Shown here: positions 8,810 through 16,600 of the stretch, piece by piece
Numbering within the stretch: position 1 is the stretch's first letter
Layout: every line of letters starts with the position of its first letter
Assembly: GCA_003023535.1 (NCBI GenBank)
Contig: PXSC01000180.1
Span: 1 to 25,828, forward strand
Reading direction: 5' to 3'
DNA from: Halobacteriales archaeon QS_9_70_65
GTDB taxonomy: Archaea > Halobacteriota > Halobacteria > Halobacteriales > Haloarculaceae
DNA: 25,828 bases
Position numbers and translations under genes: made by a program
Notes under the pieces: generated by a model
The model's database searches: none
What the model was told of the DNA's origin: nothing
What the model saw: only the letters and a program-made list of their open reading frames with translations

Positions 8810-10615
8810 GTGGGTGACTCGACGGTGACGGACGCCGACGGCTCGGACGCGAAGACGGACGGTAAGGCGGAGCCGGCGGTCTGTCTCCTCGAGGACCCGA
8901 CCGCGGCCGAGGCGATCGCCGCCGCCCGGCCGTCGGTGGAGTCGGTCGGCGACGAGACCGCGGCGGTCGAGCGGCTCTCCGAGGAGGCGGCCTGTCTCGT
9001 CGTGAACCCGACGCGGCTGGCCGCCTCGCCCGGGAGCTTCCTCGAGGAGGTCCGACGCGTCGCCCCCGACCGTCCGGTCGTCTGGGTGACCACCGACATG
9101 AGCCGTCTCGACGACGGCGCCTTCGGCCCGGCGACGACGGTCGTCGAGCGGCCCGAGAACCCCGACGACTGGTCGTTTCTCGTCCAGAAGGTCCGGGCGG
9201 CGCTCGAAGACTCCGGCGGGACCGCCCGCGGCCCGGAGACCTACCGGATGCTCGTCGAGTCGGCCCGCGACGGCCTCTACACGCTCGACGCCGACGCCCG
9301 GGTGACCTACCTCAACGATTCCTTCGCCGAGATGCTCGGCTACGACCGCGAGGAGCTGCTCGGCAGCCACGCCTCCCGGACGATGGCCGAGGGCGAACTC
9401 GAGCGGGGCCAGCGGCTCGTCGGCGAGCTCGTCGAGTCCGACAGCCGCGAGAGCGAGGTGATCGACATGGAAATGGAGACGAAGTCCGGCGACCGAGTGA
9501 CTGTGTCGGTGAACTTCGTGGTCCTCACCGACGACGACGGCACCTACGACGGGCTGATGGGCGTCGTCCGGGACATCACCGAGCGGAAACAGCGGGAACG
9601 GGAGCTGGAGCGCTACGAGACGATCGTCGAGACGACGACCGAACCGATCTACCTGCTGGACGCCGACGAGCGGTTCGCCCGGGTCAACGACGCGATGGTC
9701 GACGAGCTGGGGTACGACCGCGAGACGCTGCTCGGCAGCCACGTCTCGACGGTGACGACCGAAGCCGGCGTCCGGCGACAGGAGGCGCTGGTCGCCGAGC
9801 TCGCGGCCGGCGACCGCGAGCAGGCCAGCACCGAAATCGAGATGACGACCGCCGACGGCACCCGCCGGCGGTACGACATCAGCCTCGGCGCCATCCACGA
9901 AAACGGCCGCTTCGAGGGAACCGTCGTCACCGCCCACGACGTCACCGACCTCCGGGAGCACCAGCGTCAGCTGTCGGTGCTGGATCGGGTGCTCCGGCAC
10001 AACGTCCGCAACAAGATGTCGATCGTCCTCGGCCACGCGAGCGACGTCGTCGCGAGGGCGAGCCCGGAGGTGGCCCGGCGGGCGGAGGCCATCGAGAAGT
10101 CGGCGACGGAGCTGCTGGAGCTGAGCGACAGCGCCCGCGCCTTCGAGAGCGTCTTCGCCGACGACGCCCGCCGGACGACGACCGTCGACGCCGCCGAGAC
10201 CGCCCGGGACGTCGTCCGGGAACTCCGGCTCGAACACCCGGCGGCGGAGATACGAACCACGCTGCCGGCGTCGGCGCCGGCCTGCGCCCACGAGACGTTC
10301 GAACTCGCGCTGAACGAACTCGTCGAAAACGCTGTCGTCCACAGCGACCGCCCGGCCCCGACGGTCGAGGTGTCGGTGACCGACCGCTCCGACGCCGTCG
10401 AGATACGCGTCGCCGACGACGGCCCGGGGCTCGACGAGACCGACCGACGGGCGCTGCTCCGGGGCGCCGAGTCGCCGCTGGAACACACCCAGGGACTCGG
10501 CCTCTGGCTGGTGCGGTGGTCCGTCGAAACCGCCGACGGCAGCATCGGCATCGACGACAACGACCCCTGCGGGACCGTCGTCACCGTCCGGCTCCCGACG
10601 GCCGACGGCGGGTGA
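8810..10615 (+). CDS. PAS-domain sensor histidine kinase with N-terminal receiver-like domain
   Basis: 601 residues from GTG 8810; the frame is open back into the tnpB hairpin, but the TATA box argues for this start (GTG 8825 is an alternative). Order: an alpha/beta region (about 23-133, AVCLLEDP, CLVVNP, PVVWVTTD) that looks like a response-regulator receiver but lacks a clear acidic phospho-acceptor; PAS 1 (145-260, ending GVVRDITERKQRERELER); PAS 2 (268-380, ending VVTAHDVTDLREHQRQ); H-box VLRHNVRNKMSIV with His397, the haloarchaeal HNxRNK type; then an intact ATPase domain with N-box LNELVENAVVHS, G1 DDGPGL and G2 GLGLWLV. There is no membrane segment, so it is a cytoplasmic sensor. The signal and partner regulator are unknown and no response regulator is adjacent. 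Confidence 0.9.
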   Translation: MGDSTVTDADGSDAKTDGKAEPAVCLLEDPTAAEAIAAARPSVESVGDETAAVERLSEEAACLVVNPTRLAASPGSFLEEVRRVAPDRPVVWVTTDMSRLDDGAFGPATTVVERPENPDDWSFLVQKVRAALEDSGGTARGPETYRMLVESARDGLYTLDADARVTYLNDSFAEMLGYDREELLGSHASRTMAEGELERGQRLVGELVESDSRESEVIDMEMETKSGDRVTVSVNFVVLTDDDGTYDGLMGVVRDITERKQRERELERYETIVETTTEPIYLLDADERFARVNDAMVDELGYDRETLLGSHVSTVTTEAGVRRQEALVAELAAGDREQASTEIEMTTADGTRRRYDISLGAIHENGRFEGTVVTAHDVTDLREHQRQLSVLDRVLRHNVRNKMSIVLGHASDVVARASPEVARRAEAIEKSATELLELSDSARAFESVFADDARRTTTVDAAETARDVVRELRLEHPAAEIRTTLPASAPACAHETFELALNELVENAVVHSDRPAPTVEVSVTDRSDAVEIRVADDGPGLDETDRRALLRGAESPLEHTQGLGLWLVRWSVETADGSIGIDDNDPCGTVVTVRLPTADGG

Positions 10616-10643
10616 TCGTCCCGGCGTTCGACACTTCCCCGGG

Positions 10644-11237
10644 TCAGGGTGACCGTCCGGCCTCTCGGACGGCCTCTCGCGCGCAACGGGCGAGTCGGCG
10701 GTGATTCATGTGCCACTCCGGAACGTCCTCGGGGTGCCAGTACCGCAATTCGGTCCCCTCGTGGGAGGTCTCGAGGTCACCGCCGCGCTCGGCGCAGAGA
10801 CACAGGTGGGCGACGAGACAGTGCGGGCCGTGCTCGCCGGGGTTGCGGGTGAACACTCCGACGAGTTGCCGGACGTCGATCGACAGGCCGGTCTCCTCGA
10901 CGGCTTCCCGGACGGCGGTTTCGGCCGGCGACTCGTTTGGCGCCACGTATCCGCCGGGCAGCCCCCACGTTCCGTCGTCGGCCCGCAACTGCAGGAGAAT
11001 CCGCTCCTCGTCGTCGAAGAGTGCGGCGTCGGCGCCCAGCTTCGGCGTGACGTGGCCGAGTTCCTCGGCGAACCGTTCCCGGACCGCCGCCGGCGGCCGA
11101 TCGACCGTGTGGCCGTACCACTCGCCGACGAGTTCGAGGATGCGCTCGTAGCGCTCCTTGTTGTACGGGTCATCGGCGTACCTCCGGCCGTTCTCCGCCA
11201 GAATCCGCAACTCGTCCAGAAGCTCGAACAGTTTCAT
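10644..11237 (-). CDS. Nudix hydrolase with N-terminal helical domain
   Basis: 197 residues. The Nudix box GX5EX7REUXEEXGU is complete as GGYVAPNESPAETAVREAVE followed by ETGL. The preceding ADDGTWGLPGG and the N-terminal 55-60 residues (MKLFELLDELRILAENGRRY onward) match the arrangement of the Nudix family with an N-terminal helical domain, often annotated as ADP-ribose pyrophosphatase-like. Such enzymes cleave nucleoside diphosphates linked to another group and need Mg2+. Substrate specificity cannot be read from the sequence. It faces the kinase gene (stops 28 bp apart), and upstream of its ATG lies the palindrome-rich gene-free stretch. Confidence 0.88.
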   Translation of the reverse strand: MKLFELLDELRILAENGRRYADDPYNKERYERILELVGEWYGHTVDRPPAAVRERFAEELGHVTPKLGADAALFDDEERILLQLRADDGTWGLPGGYVAPNESPAETAVREAVEETGLSIDVRQLVGVFTRNPGEHGPHCLVAHLCLCAERGGDLETSHEGTELRYWHPEDVPEWHMNHRRLARCAREAVREAGRSP

Positions 11238-11388
11238 GCCCGCCGTCGGACGCCTGGGCTGGTAGGTTTTCCCCCGCCCCGGTGGGTAGTGTTCAGATAC
11301 GCACCGACCGACGAGCCAGTTTCTGCCGGCCGGTCAACTGACTCCTGGCGGACTGAAAGGGCGAGGCGCTCTCGACGACCCCGGACGT
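11238..11388. other. Non-coding stretch upstream of the Nudix gene
   Basis: Contains the presumed Nudix promoter near 11265-11275 (weak AAAACC on the minus strand) and then sequence with no supported gene. From 11351 (GACTGAAAGGGCGAGG) onward the composition resembles the palindromic array that follows. Confidence 0.45.
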
Positions 11389-11692
11389 TCGCGGCGCCGT
11401 GCGCCGCGAGCTTGGGAGAACGACGCTCTCCCGGTGACGCAAGCAGCGAGGGAGCCGCAGGCTCCCTCGGCCCGCTCGCGCGGCGTCGCTGCGCGAGGAC
11501 ACCGCAGGGAGCAACGCGACCGAAGAGCGTGGTTCGAAAGACGCCGGGCGTCTTTCGTCATTGCGGGAAATCGAAGATTTCCCGCTTGCAGTCAGAACGC
11601 GCCGCGTTCTGACGACATTGCCGGACGACGTCCGGCAAGCGGCCAGAATCCGTAGGATTCTGGCAACATCACGAGAGAGCTCCGCTCTCTCG
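11389..11692. repeat. Array of ten short palindromes, mostly with 3-nt centres
   Basis: Ten different palindromes follow one another. Left arm and centre of each: TCGCGGCGC, CGT (11389-11409); GGGAGA, 7-nt centre (11414-11432); CGAGGGAGCC, GCA (11447-11469); CTCGCGCGGC, GTC, one mismatch (11475-11497); CGAAAGACGC, CGG (11535-11557); GCGGGAAATC, GAA (11563-11585); GTCAGAACGC, GCC (11591-11613); TTGCCGGAC, GAC (11618-11638); GCCAGAATCC, GTA (11642-11664); CGAGAGAGC, TCC (11672-11692). The last six are separated by only 3-7 bases. Arms differ between units, so this is a repeat of architecture and not of sequence. No gene is supported here. The last unit recurs at 18059-18079 with the same arms and flanks. 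Function unknown. Confidence 0.8.
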
Positions 11693-11782
11693 AACGACAG
11701 CGAGTCCCGGAAGTCGAGAGCGCCGAGGGCTTTCTGGATTCCGTAATCCCTTACTTGAACCCCGCCGTAACGGCCGGAAGCG
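11693..11782. other. Non-coding spacer between palindrome array and pccX
   Basis: No gene supported. A small inverted repeat GGATT/AATCC (11736-11749) and a CTTAC at 11750-11754 are the only structures seen. Confidence 0.4.
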
Positions 11783-12031
11783 CTACAGCCGGTCGGTCCG
11801 GCCGGCGGCGGTCCAGGCGTCCCGCGGCGCCGCCGTCGGCACCCGGACGCGGCGCCGCTGGAGGGCGTCGACGCGGCCCCGGAACCGCCAGCGGCGGCCC
11901 TCCCAGCCGCGGTCGGCCGCGGCCGCCTCGTCGCCGTCGTCGTCCGCCGAGACGTGGGCCCGGACGGCGGCGGCGATGGCCGCCGCTTCCGCGTCGTCGG
12001 CGTCGTCCGGAACGTCGATTCGCATCGTCAC
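11783..12031 (-). CDS. pccX: PccX-like small subunit of propionyl-CoA carboxylase
   Basis: 82 residues: an acidic N-terminus [20 protein letters not shown], a helix ([20 protein letters not shown]), then a basic Trp-rich tail ([20 protein letters not shown]). The pattern of an alpha-helix followed by a short Trp/Arg tail, directly downstream of pccB, matches the small epsilon-type subunit found with haloarchaeal and actinobacterial acyl-CoA carboxylases, which stabilises the carboxyltransferase complex. The GTG start at 12031 overlaps the pccB stop by four bases (GTGA), indicating translational coupling. Homology is judged by position and pattern, as the family diverges strongly. Confidence 0.75.
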   Translation of the reverse strand: MTMRIDVPDDADDAEAAAIAAAVRAHVSADDDGDEAAAADRGWEGRRWRFRGRVDALQRRRVRVPTAAPRDAWTAAGRTDRL

Positions 12032-13578
12032 AGCGGGATGTTGCCGTGCTTGCGGTCCGGCCCGTCGGCCCGCTTGGACTCGAGCATCCGGAGGTCCCGG
12101 ATCAAGCGTGGACGGGTCTCCTGCGGCTCGAGGACGTCGTCGACGAAGCCCCGTTCGGCCGCCGTGTAGGGGTTGGCGAAGGTGTCCCGGTAGCCCTCGA
12201 TCAGTTCCTCGCGGCGGCTCTCGACGTCGTCGGCCGCCTCGAGTTCGTCGCTGTACAGGACGTTGACGGCGCCCTTCGGCCCCATGACCGCGATCTCGGC
12301 GCCCGGCCAGGCGTAGTTGACGTCGGCTTCCAGGTGTTTCGAGGCCATCACGTCGTAGGCGCCGCCGTAGGCCTTCCGCGTGATGACCGTCAGCAGCGGC
12401 ACCGTCGCCTCGCTGTAGGCGTAGAGGAGCTTCGCGCCGTGTTTGATGATACCGTCGTGCTCCTGGTCGGTGCCGGGCATGAAGCCGGGGACGTCGACGA
12501 AGGTGAGGATGGGGACGTTGAACGCGTCACAGAAGCGGACGAACCGGGCGCCCTTCAGCGACGACTCGATGTCGAGCGTGCCGGCGTTGACGCGGGGCTG
12601 GTTGGCGACGACGCCGACCGAGCGGCCGTCGAGCCGGCCGAAGCCCGTCACGAGGTTGCGCGCGAACCCCTCGCCGACCTCGAAGAACGAATCGGTATCG
12701 AGGACCCGATCGACGACGTCGACCATGTCGTACGGTTTCCGCGGCTCGGAGGGGACGACGTCGGCCAACTCCTCGTCGCGGCGGTCGGGGTCGTCCCACG
12801 GCTCGACCCGCGGGGGGTCCTCGACGTTGTTCGCGGGGAGATACGACAGCAGCCGCCGGATGTCGTCCAGCGCCCGCTCCTCGTCGGCCGCCGAGAAGTG
12901 CGCGACGCCGGATTTGGTGGTGTGGGTGCGAGCGCCACCCAACTCCTCGAACCCCACCTCCTCGCCGGTGACCGTCTCGATCACGTCCGGCCCCGTGATG
13001 AACATATGAGAGGTGTCCTCGACCATGAAGACGAAGTCGGTGATGGCCGGCGAGTAGACGGCGCCGCCGGCACACGGGCCCATGACCGCCGAAATCTGCG
13101 GGACGACGCCGCTGGCCTTCTGGTTGCGGTGGAAGATGTCGGCGTAGCCGGCAAGGGAGTCGATGCCCTCCTGGATGCGGGCGCCGGCGGAGTCGTTCAG
13201 CCCGACGATCGGTGCGCCGGTCTCGATGGCGCGGTCCATCACCTTGCAGACCTTCTCGGCGAAGGCCTCGCCGAGCGACCCGCCGAAGACGGTGAAGTCG
13301 TGGGCGAAGACGAACACCTGCCGGCCGTCGACCTCGCCGTAGCCGGTGACGACGCCGTCGCCGTACGGCTGCCGCTCGTCCATCTCGAAGTTCGTACACC
13401 GGTGGGTCTTCAGCCGGTCGAACTCCCGGAAGCTGCCGTCGTCGAGGAAGTACTCGACCCGCTCGCGGGCGGTCATCTTGCCCTTCTCGTGTTGCTTCGC
13501 GATGCGCTCCTCGCCGCCGCCCAGCTCGGCCTCGCGTTTGCGCTCGCGCAGCTTCTCGAGTTCCTCGTCGGTCGTCAT
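12028..13578 (-). CDS. pccB: Propionyl-CoA carboxylase carboxyltransferase (beta) subunit
   Basis: 516 residues, intact. It transfers the carboxyl group from biotin on PccA to propionyl-CoA, giving methylmalonyl-CoA. Two crotonase-like carboxyltransferase domains are visible: N-terminal with [13 protein letters not shown] (98-110), [13 protein letters not shown] (126-138) and [13 protein letters not shown] (167-179); C-terminal with [14 protein letters not shown] (360-373), [15 protein letters not shown] (401-415) and [16 protein letters not shown] (424-439). Asp409 in GGAYDVM occupies the place that in Streptomyces PccB (Asp422) favours propionyl-CoA over acetyl-CoA, so propionyl-CoA is the likely main substrate. 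ATG 13578 begins the conserved N-terminus [14 protein letters not shown]. It forms an operon with pccX. Confidence 0.95.
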   Translation of the reverse strand: MTTDEELEKLRERKREAELGGGEERIAKQHEKGKMTARERVEYFLDDGSFREFDRLKTHRCTNFEMDERQPYGDGVVTGYGEVDGRQVFVFAHDFTVFGGSLGEAFAEKVCKVMDRAIETGAPIVGLNDSAGARIQEGIDSLAGYADIFHRNQKASGVVPQISAVMGPCAGGAVYSPAITDFVFMVEDTSHMFITGPDVIETVTGEEVGFEELGGARTHTTKSGVAHFSAADEERALDDIRRLLSYLPANNVEDPPRVEPWDDPDRRDEELADVVPSEPRKPYDMVDVVDRVLDTDSFFEVGEGFARNLVTGFGRLDGRSVGVVANQPRVNAGTLDIESSLKGARFVRFCDAFNVPILTFVDVPGFMPGTDQEHDGIIKHGAKLLYAYSEATVPLLTVITRKAYGGAYDVMASKHLEADVNYAWPGAEIAVMGPKGAVNVLYSDELEAADDVESRREELIEGYRDTFANPYTAAERGFVDDVLEPQETRPRLIRDLRMLESKRADGPDRKHGNIPL

Positions 13579-13647
13579 ATCGTCTCTCGCCCCGCTGGAC
13601 TCATTACCGGGCCAAACGGCGGCGGCTGAAAAAGGGCTTCCGACTCC

Positions 13648-14870
13648 CTACAGCGGCGGCGGGCTCAGCTTGCCTAAGCTCAGGTACACGGTCAGTCCCA
13701 CCGCCGCCAGCACGACCGTCCGGAGGGACCACAGCCAGACCGTCGACAGCGCCTCGGCGCCGCCGGTTCCCTGCCGGACCTCGTCGAGGGCGTCCCCGCC
13801 CATTACCCAGCCGACGAAGAGGACGACACCCAGCGCCGCGAGCGGCAGCAGCAGGTTCACCGCGACGGCGTCGAACCATTCCAGCCAGGAGGTCTCCACC
13901 GCCGACGGGATGCCGGCCACGAACAGGACCGCCCCCAGGGTGACGGCGGTCTGTGTCCGGCCGAACCGGTAGTTGTCGACGACGTAGGAGACGACGACCT
14001 CCAGCAGGCTGATGGCCGACGACAGCGCCGCGATGAGCACGACCCCGAAGAAGACGACGCCCAGCAGCCGCCCGAACGGGAGCTGACCCAGTGCGGTTGC
14101 GACCGAGACGAACACCGCTCCGGGGCCGGCGCTGCCGACGTCGACCCCCTGTGCGAAGAGAAACGGGAAGACGACGAAGCCGGCCAGTACGCCGATAAAC
14201 GTATTGAACGCGGCGATGCTGACGCCGTCGATGCCGAGATTCTCGTCGTCGCCGATGTACGACGCGTAGGTGATCATGACGGAGAAGCCGAGTGACAGCG
14301 AGAACAGCGCCTGCCCGACCGCGGCCGGCACGACCGACCGGTAGTTCGCGACGATGTTCGAAACGTCCGGCGAGAGGAAGAAGGCGTACCCCTCGCCGCC
14401 GCCCGGCAGCGTCACCGCGTAGACGGCCAGCCCCAACATCAGGACGACGATGCTCGGAACCATCAGCTTCGTCGCCTGGCCCCGAAGTAGTCGCTGGGGC
14501 TCCCGAAGTACGCCCCCGTCGCGCTGCCGTAGACGTACCGGATGACCCAGCCGCCGATGACGCTGTAGTACGATATCGTCCAGACCCCGGCGAAGACGCC
14601 GACCGCGCCGATAACCTTCCAGTTCTGCCGGTTCAGTCGGTCGAACGCCGTGATGGCGTTGACCTCCGCCCGACGGCCGATCACGAACTCCGCCAGCAGG
14701 GCCGGCAGCCCGATGACGACGACCGCGGCCAGGTACACCACGACGAACGCGGCCCCGCCGTTTTCCGCGGTCTGGAAGGGGAACCGCCAGATGTTTCCGA
14801 GGCCGACCGCGCTCCCGACCGAGGCGAGAATGAAGCCGAGCCGCGTCGCCCACGTCTCTCGTTCGGACAT
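13648..14870 (-). pseudogene. Sodium:neurotransmitter-symporter (NSS) family transporter, disrupted
   Basis: NSS (SLC6-like) proteins import amino acids or related solutes with sodium. From ATG 14870 the product starts MSERETWATRLGFILASVGS, then AVGLGNIWRFPF, the family's ion- and substrate-binding first helix, and continues through GGWVIRYVYGSATGAYFGSP to YFGA, where it ends out of frame at 14463. The protein resumes in another frame at ATKLMVPSIVVLMLGLAVYA and runs with helices to SLGKLSPPPL and a stop at 13648. Family members have about 30-35 further residues between the parts, so roughly 100 bp are missing near 14473-14484 and the join is out of frame. Everything else has normal length. 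It is preceded by a very good promoter, which suggests recent loss or an assembly fault. Confidence 0.85.
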
Positions 14871-14894
14871 GTTTAGACCGACTAACGCAACCGA

Positions 14895-14902
14895 GATAAA
14901 AA
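14895..14902 (-). promoter_or_regulatory. TATA box of the NSS transporter gene
   Basis: TTTTTATC on the minus strand, centred about 28 bp upstream of ATG 14870, with purine-rich BRE-like bases on its far side. This predicts a transcript starting at or next to the start codon and fixes ATG 14870 as the start instead of the upstream frame extension. Confidence 0.6.
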
Positions 14903-14969
14903 GCTGGTGGAACCGTACCGGTCTGCGATCACGCAACTACGGTAGCGTGACCCGGTCCGCGACACCGGC

Positions 14970-15689
14970 TCAGGACTCGCCGTACACCGGCACCGCGGCG
15001 CCGCTGGTCACCGTCGCCTCCGGCGAGCAGAGGAACAGCACCACGTCGGCGATGTCGGCGGGATCGGCCCACTCTTCGAAGTCGGCGTCCGGCATCATCT
15101 CGCGGTTCGTCGGCGTGTCGATGACGCTCGGCATGATCGCGTTAGCCCGGACCGTCCCGAGGTTCTCCGCGGCGATGGTCTCCGTCAGCAGCCGGACACC
15201 GGCCTTCGAGGCGCGGTAGGGGCCGTCGCCCTCGCCGCCTTCCAGCGACGAGCGGGCCGACACCGAGACGATCGCCCCTTCCGTCTCCCGCAGGTGCGGA
15301 ACCGCGTGCTTGGAGGCGAGGAACATCGATTTGAGGTTGACGTCGAACAGGGTGTCGAACTCGTCGACGTCCGTTTCGTGGATCGGATCGCCGCCGCGCC
15401 AGGTGCCGGCGACGTTGCAGAGTGCGTCCAGTCGGCCGTGTTCGCCGACGACGGCCTCGATCGTCTCCGCGACGTTTTCCTCGTCGGTGGCGTCGGTCTC
15501 GTGGAAGTCGACCGCCGCGGGGTCGACCAGCGCGTCCTCGTCGTCGGGGGCGACGATGTCGGCGCCGCAGACCGTCGCGCCCGCCCCGTCGAACGCCTCC
15601 GCGACCGCGCCGCCGAGCGCGCCGCTCGCGCCCGTCACCAGCACGACTGACCCCTCGAAGTCGTACGTGACTAGGCTCGACCGTCGCAC
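14970..15689 (-). CDS. Short-chain dehydrogenase/reductase (SDR)
   Basis: 239 residues from GTG 15689 (MRRSSLVTYDFEGSVV). An NAD(P)-dependent oxidoreductase of the classical SDR type: cofactor-binding VTGASGALGG, the Asp of the next strand in CGADIVAPDD (more typical of NAD than NADP use), CNVAGTWRGG (NAG motif), active-site Ser in IVSVSARSSL and catalytic YRASK. The end AAVPVYGES is the usual SDR tail (VDGG-like). No upstream in-frame ATG exists; the frame stays open further upstream, but GTG 15689 is preferred because it leaves a 28-bp divergent gap to the phosphodiesterase gene. Substrate unknown. Confidence 0.88.
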   Translation of the reverse strand: MRRSSLVTYDFEGSVVLVTGASGALGGAVAEAFDGAGATVCGADIVAPDDEDALVDPAAVDFHETDATDEENVAETIEAVVGEHGRLDALCNVAGTWRGGDPIHETDVDEFDTLFDVNLKSMFLASKHAVPHLRETEGAIVSVSARSSLEGGEGDGPYRASKAGVRLLTETIAAENLGTVRANAIMPSVIDTPTNREMMPDADFEEWADPADIADVVLFLCSPEATVTSGAAVPVYGES

Positions 15690-15717
15690 ATTTGTCGCTC
15701 GCCCGCCTCGTCCGGTC

Positions 15718-16371
15718 GTGCGACTCGTCGCCCACCGCGGCTTCGCGGCGGTCGCCCCGGAGAACACCCGCGCCGCAGTCAGGGAGGCGGCCGCCGTCGC
15801 CGACGCCGTCGAGGTGGACGTCCGGCGGTGTGCGACCGGCGAACCCGTCGTCATTCACGACGAAATGGTCGACCGCGTCACCGACGGCTCCGGGGCGGTC
15901 GCCGACCACACGCTCGCGGAACTGCGGGCGCTCGACGTCCTCGGCACCGGCGAGGGAGTTCCAACGCTGTCGGCGGTGCTGGCGGAGATTCCCGATTCGA
16001 TCGGCATCGTCGTCGAGCTGAAGGCGGCCGGCACCGAGACGGCCGTCGACCGCCTCTCCCGTTCCGGAGCGGTCGTCTCGTCGTTTGTGCCGGCGCTACT
16101 GTCGGCCTGCCGGGGCCGCGACCCGTCGGTCCCGCGGGCGCTGCTCACCGACGACGGCGGCCCGGCAGCCGTCGAGACCGCCGGCGGCCTGGGGTGTGCC
16201 CGCCTGCAGCCGTCGCTGGACTGCTGCGACGAGCGGCTGGTCGAGTACGCCCACGCGGCCGGCCTGACGGTCGACGTCTGGACGATCGAGCGGCGGGCGG
16301 CCGCGGAGTCGGCGGCACGGTGGGGCGTCGACGGCGTCATCGCCGACCGGCCGGACGTCCGCCCCGCGTAG
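15718..16371 (+). CDS. Glycerophosphodiester phosphodiesterase (GDPD family)
   Basis: 217 residues from GTG 15718. Hydrolyses glycerophosphodiesters to sn-glycerol-3-phosphate and an alcohol in a metal-dependent TIM barrel. Catalytic motifs are present: AHRG followed by APENT near the start (His5 and Arg6, metal-binding Glu in PENT), EVDVRR and VIHDE (residues about 31-45), GIVVELKA in the middle and VDVWTIERRAAAES, WGVDGVIADRPD at the end. There is no signal peptide, so it acts inside the cell, perhaps in lipid turnover or glycerol metabolism, which is prominent in haloarchaea. Only 28 bp separate its start from the divergent SDR gene, so their promoters must overlap. It is followed by the right end of tnpB element 2. 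Confidence 0.9.
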   Translation: MRLVAHRGFAAVAPENTRAAVREAAAVADAVEVDVRRCATGEPVVIHDEMVDRVTDGSGAVADHTLAELRALDVLGTGEGVPTLSAVLAEIPDSIGIVVELKAAGTETAVDRLSRSGAVVSSFVPALLSACRGRDPSVPRALLTDDGGPAAVETAGGLGCARLQPSLDCCDERLVEYAHAAGLTVDVWTIERRAAAESAARWGVDGVIADRPDVRPA

Positions 16372-16446
16372 TCACGGCCGTCGGGCCGGCGGCGTCCACC
16401 CCCCGCGACCACCGGTTCGGCCGGTCTCGGCCGGATATGGCACGTT

Positions 16447-16600
16447 GTGAACTACCCCACCCTACTCGCTCACGGCTGACGCCGTTCGCTTCTTGAGTGG
16501 AGGGCTTCCTGTTTCAACGACGTTGTCAGACTGCGTCTGACAGCCCGTGAGATGTAATCTCACGAACGCACTTTGCATCCACGACGGTGGACGACCCACC
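16447..16600 (-). ncRNA. Predicted guide-RNA (omega/reRNA) scaffold end of tnpB element 2
   Basis: Same reasoning as for element 1: the conserved blocks GTTGAAAC, GGAAGCC, a hairpin and GTTCAC at the right end follow the tnpB 3' end. Two palindromes with 8-bp arms inside the tnpB tail would add stem-loops. The predicted guide is about 16446 down to 16427 on the minus strand. The 5' limit is arbitrary. Confidence 0.45.
16524..16564. repeat. Two 3-nt-centred palindromes in the tnpB 2 tail
   Basis: TGTCAGAC with centre TGC (16524-16542) and CGTGAGAT with centre GTA (16546-16564), both with perfect 8-bp arms, lie three bases apart. They encode the extra C-terminal residues of TnpB 2 (VREITSHGLSDAV) that TnpB 1 lacks, and share the design of the 11.4-11.7 kb array. 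Confidence 0.7.

Noticed and set aside
8558..10486. A 642-codon minus-strand frame opposite kinase 2
   Set aside because: The plus strand holds complete PAS, H-box and ATPase motifs; the antisense frame has none.
11389..11692. CRISPR array as explanation of the palindrome chain
   Set aside because: The units differ in sequence and have no identical repeats; only the architecture repeats.
11755..13629. A 624-codon plus-strand frame opposite pccB/pccX
   Set aside because: It mirrors the codon pattern of pccB, which has full family motifs on the other strand.
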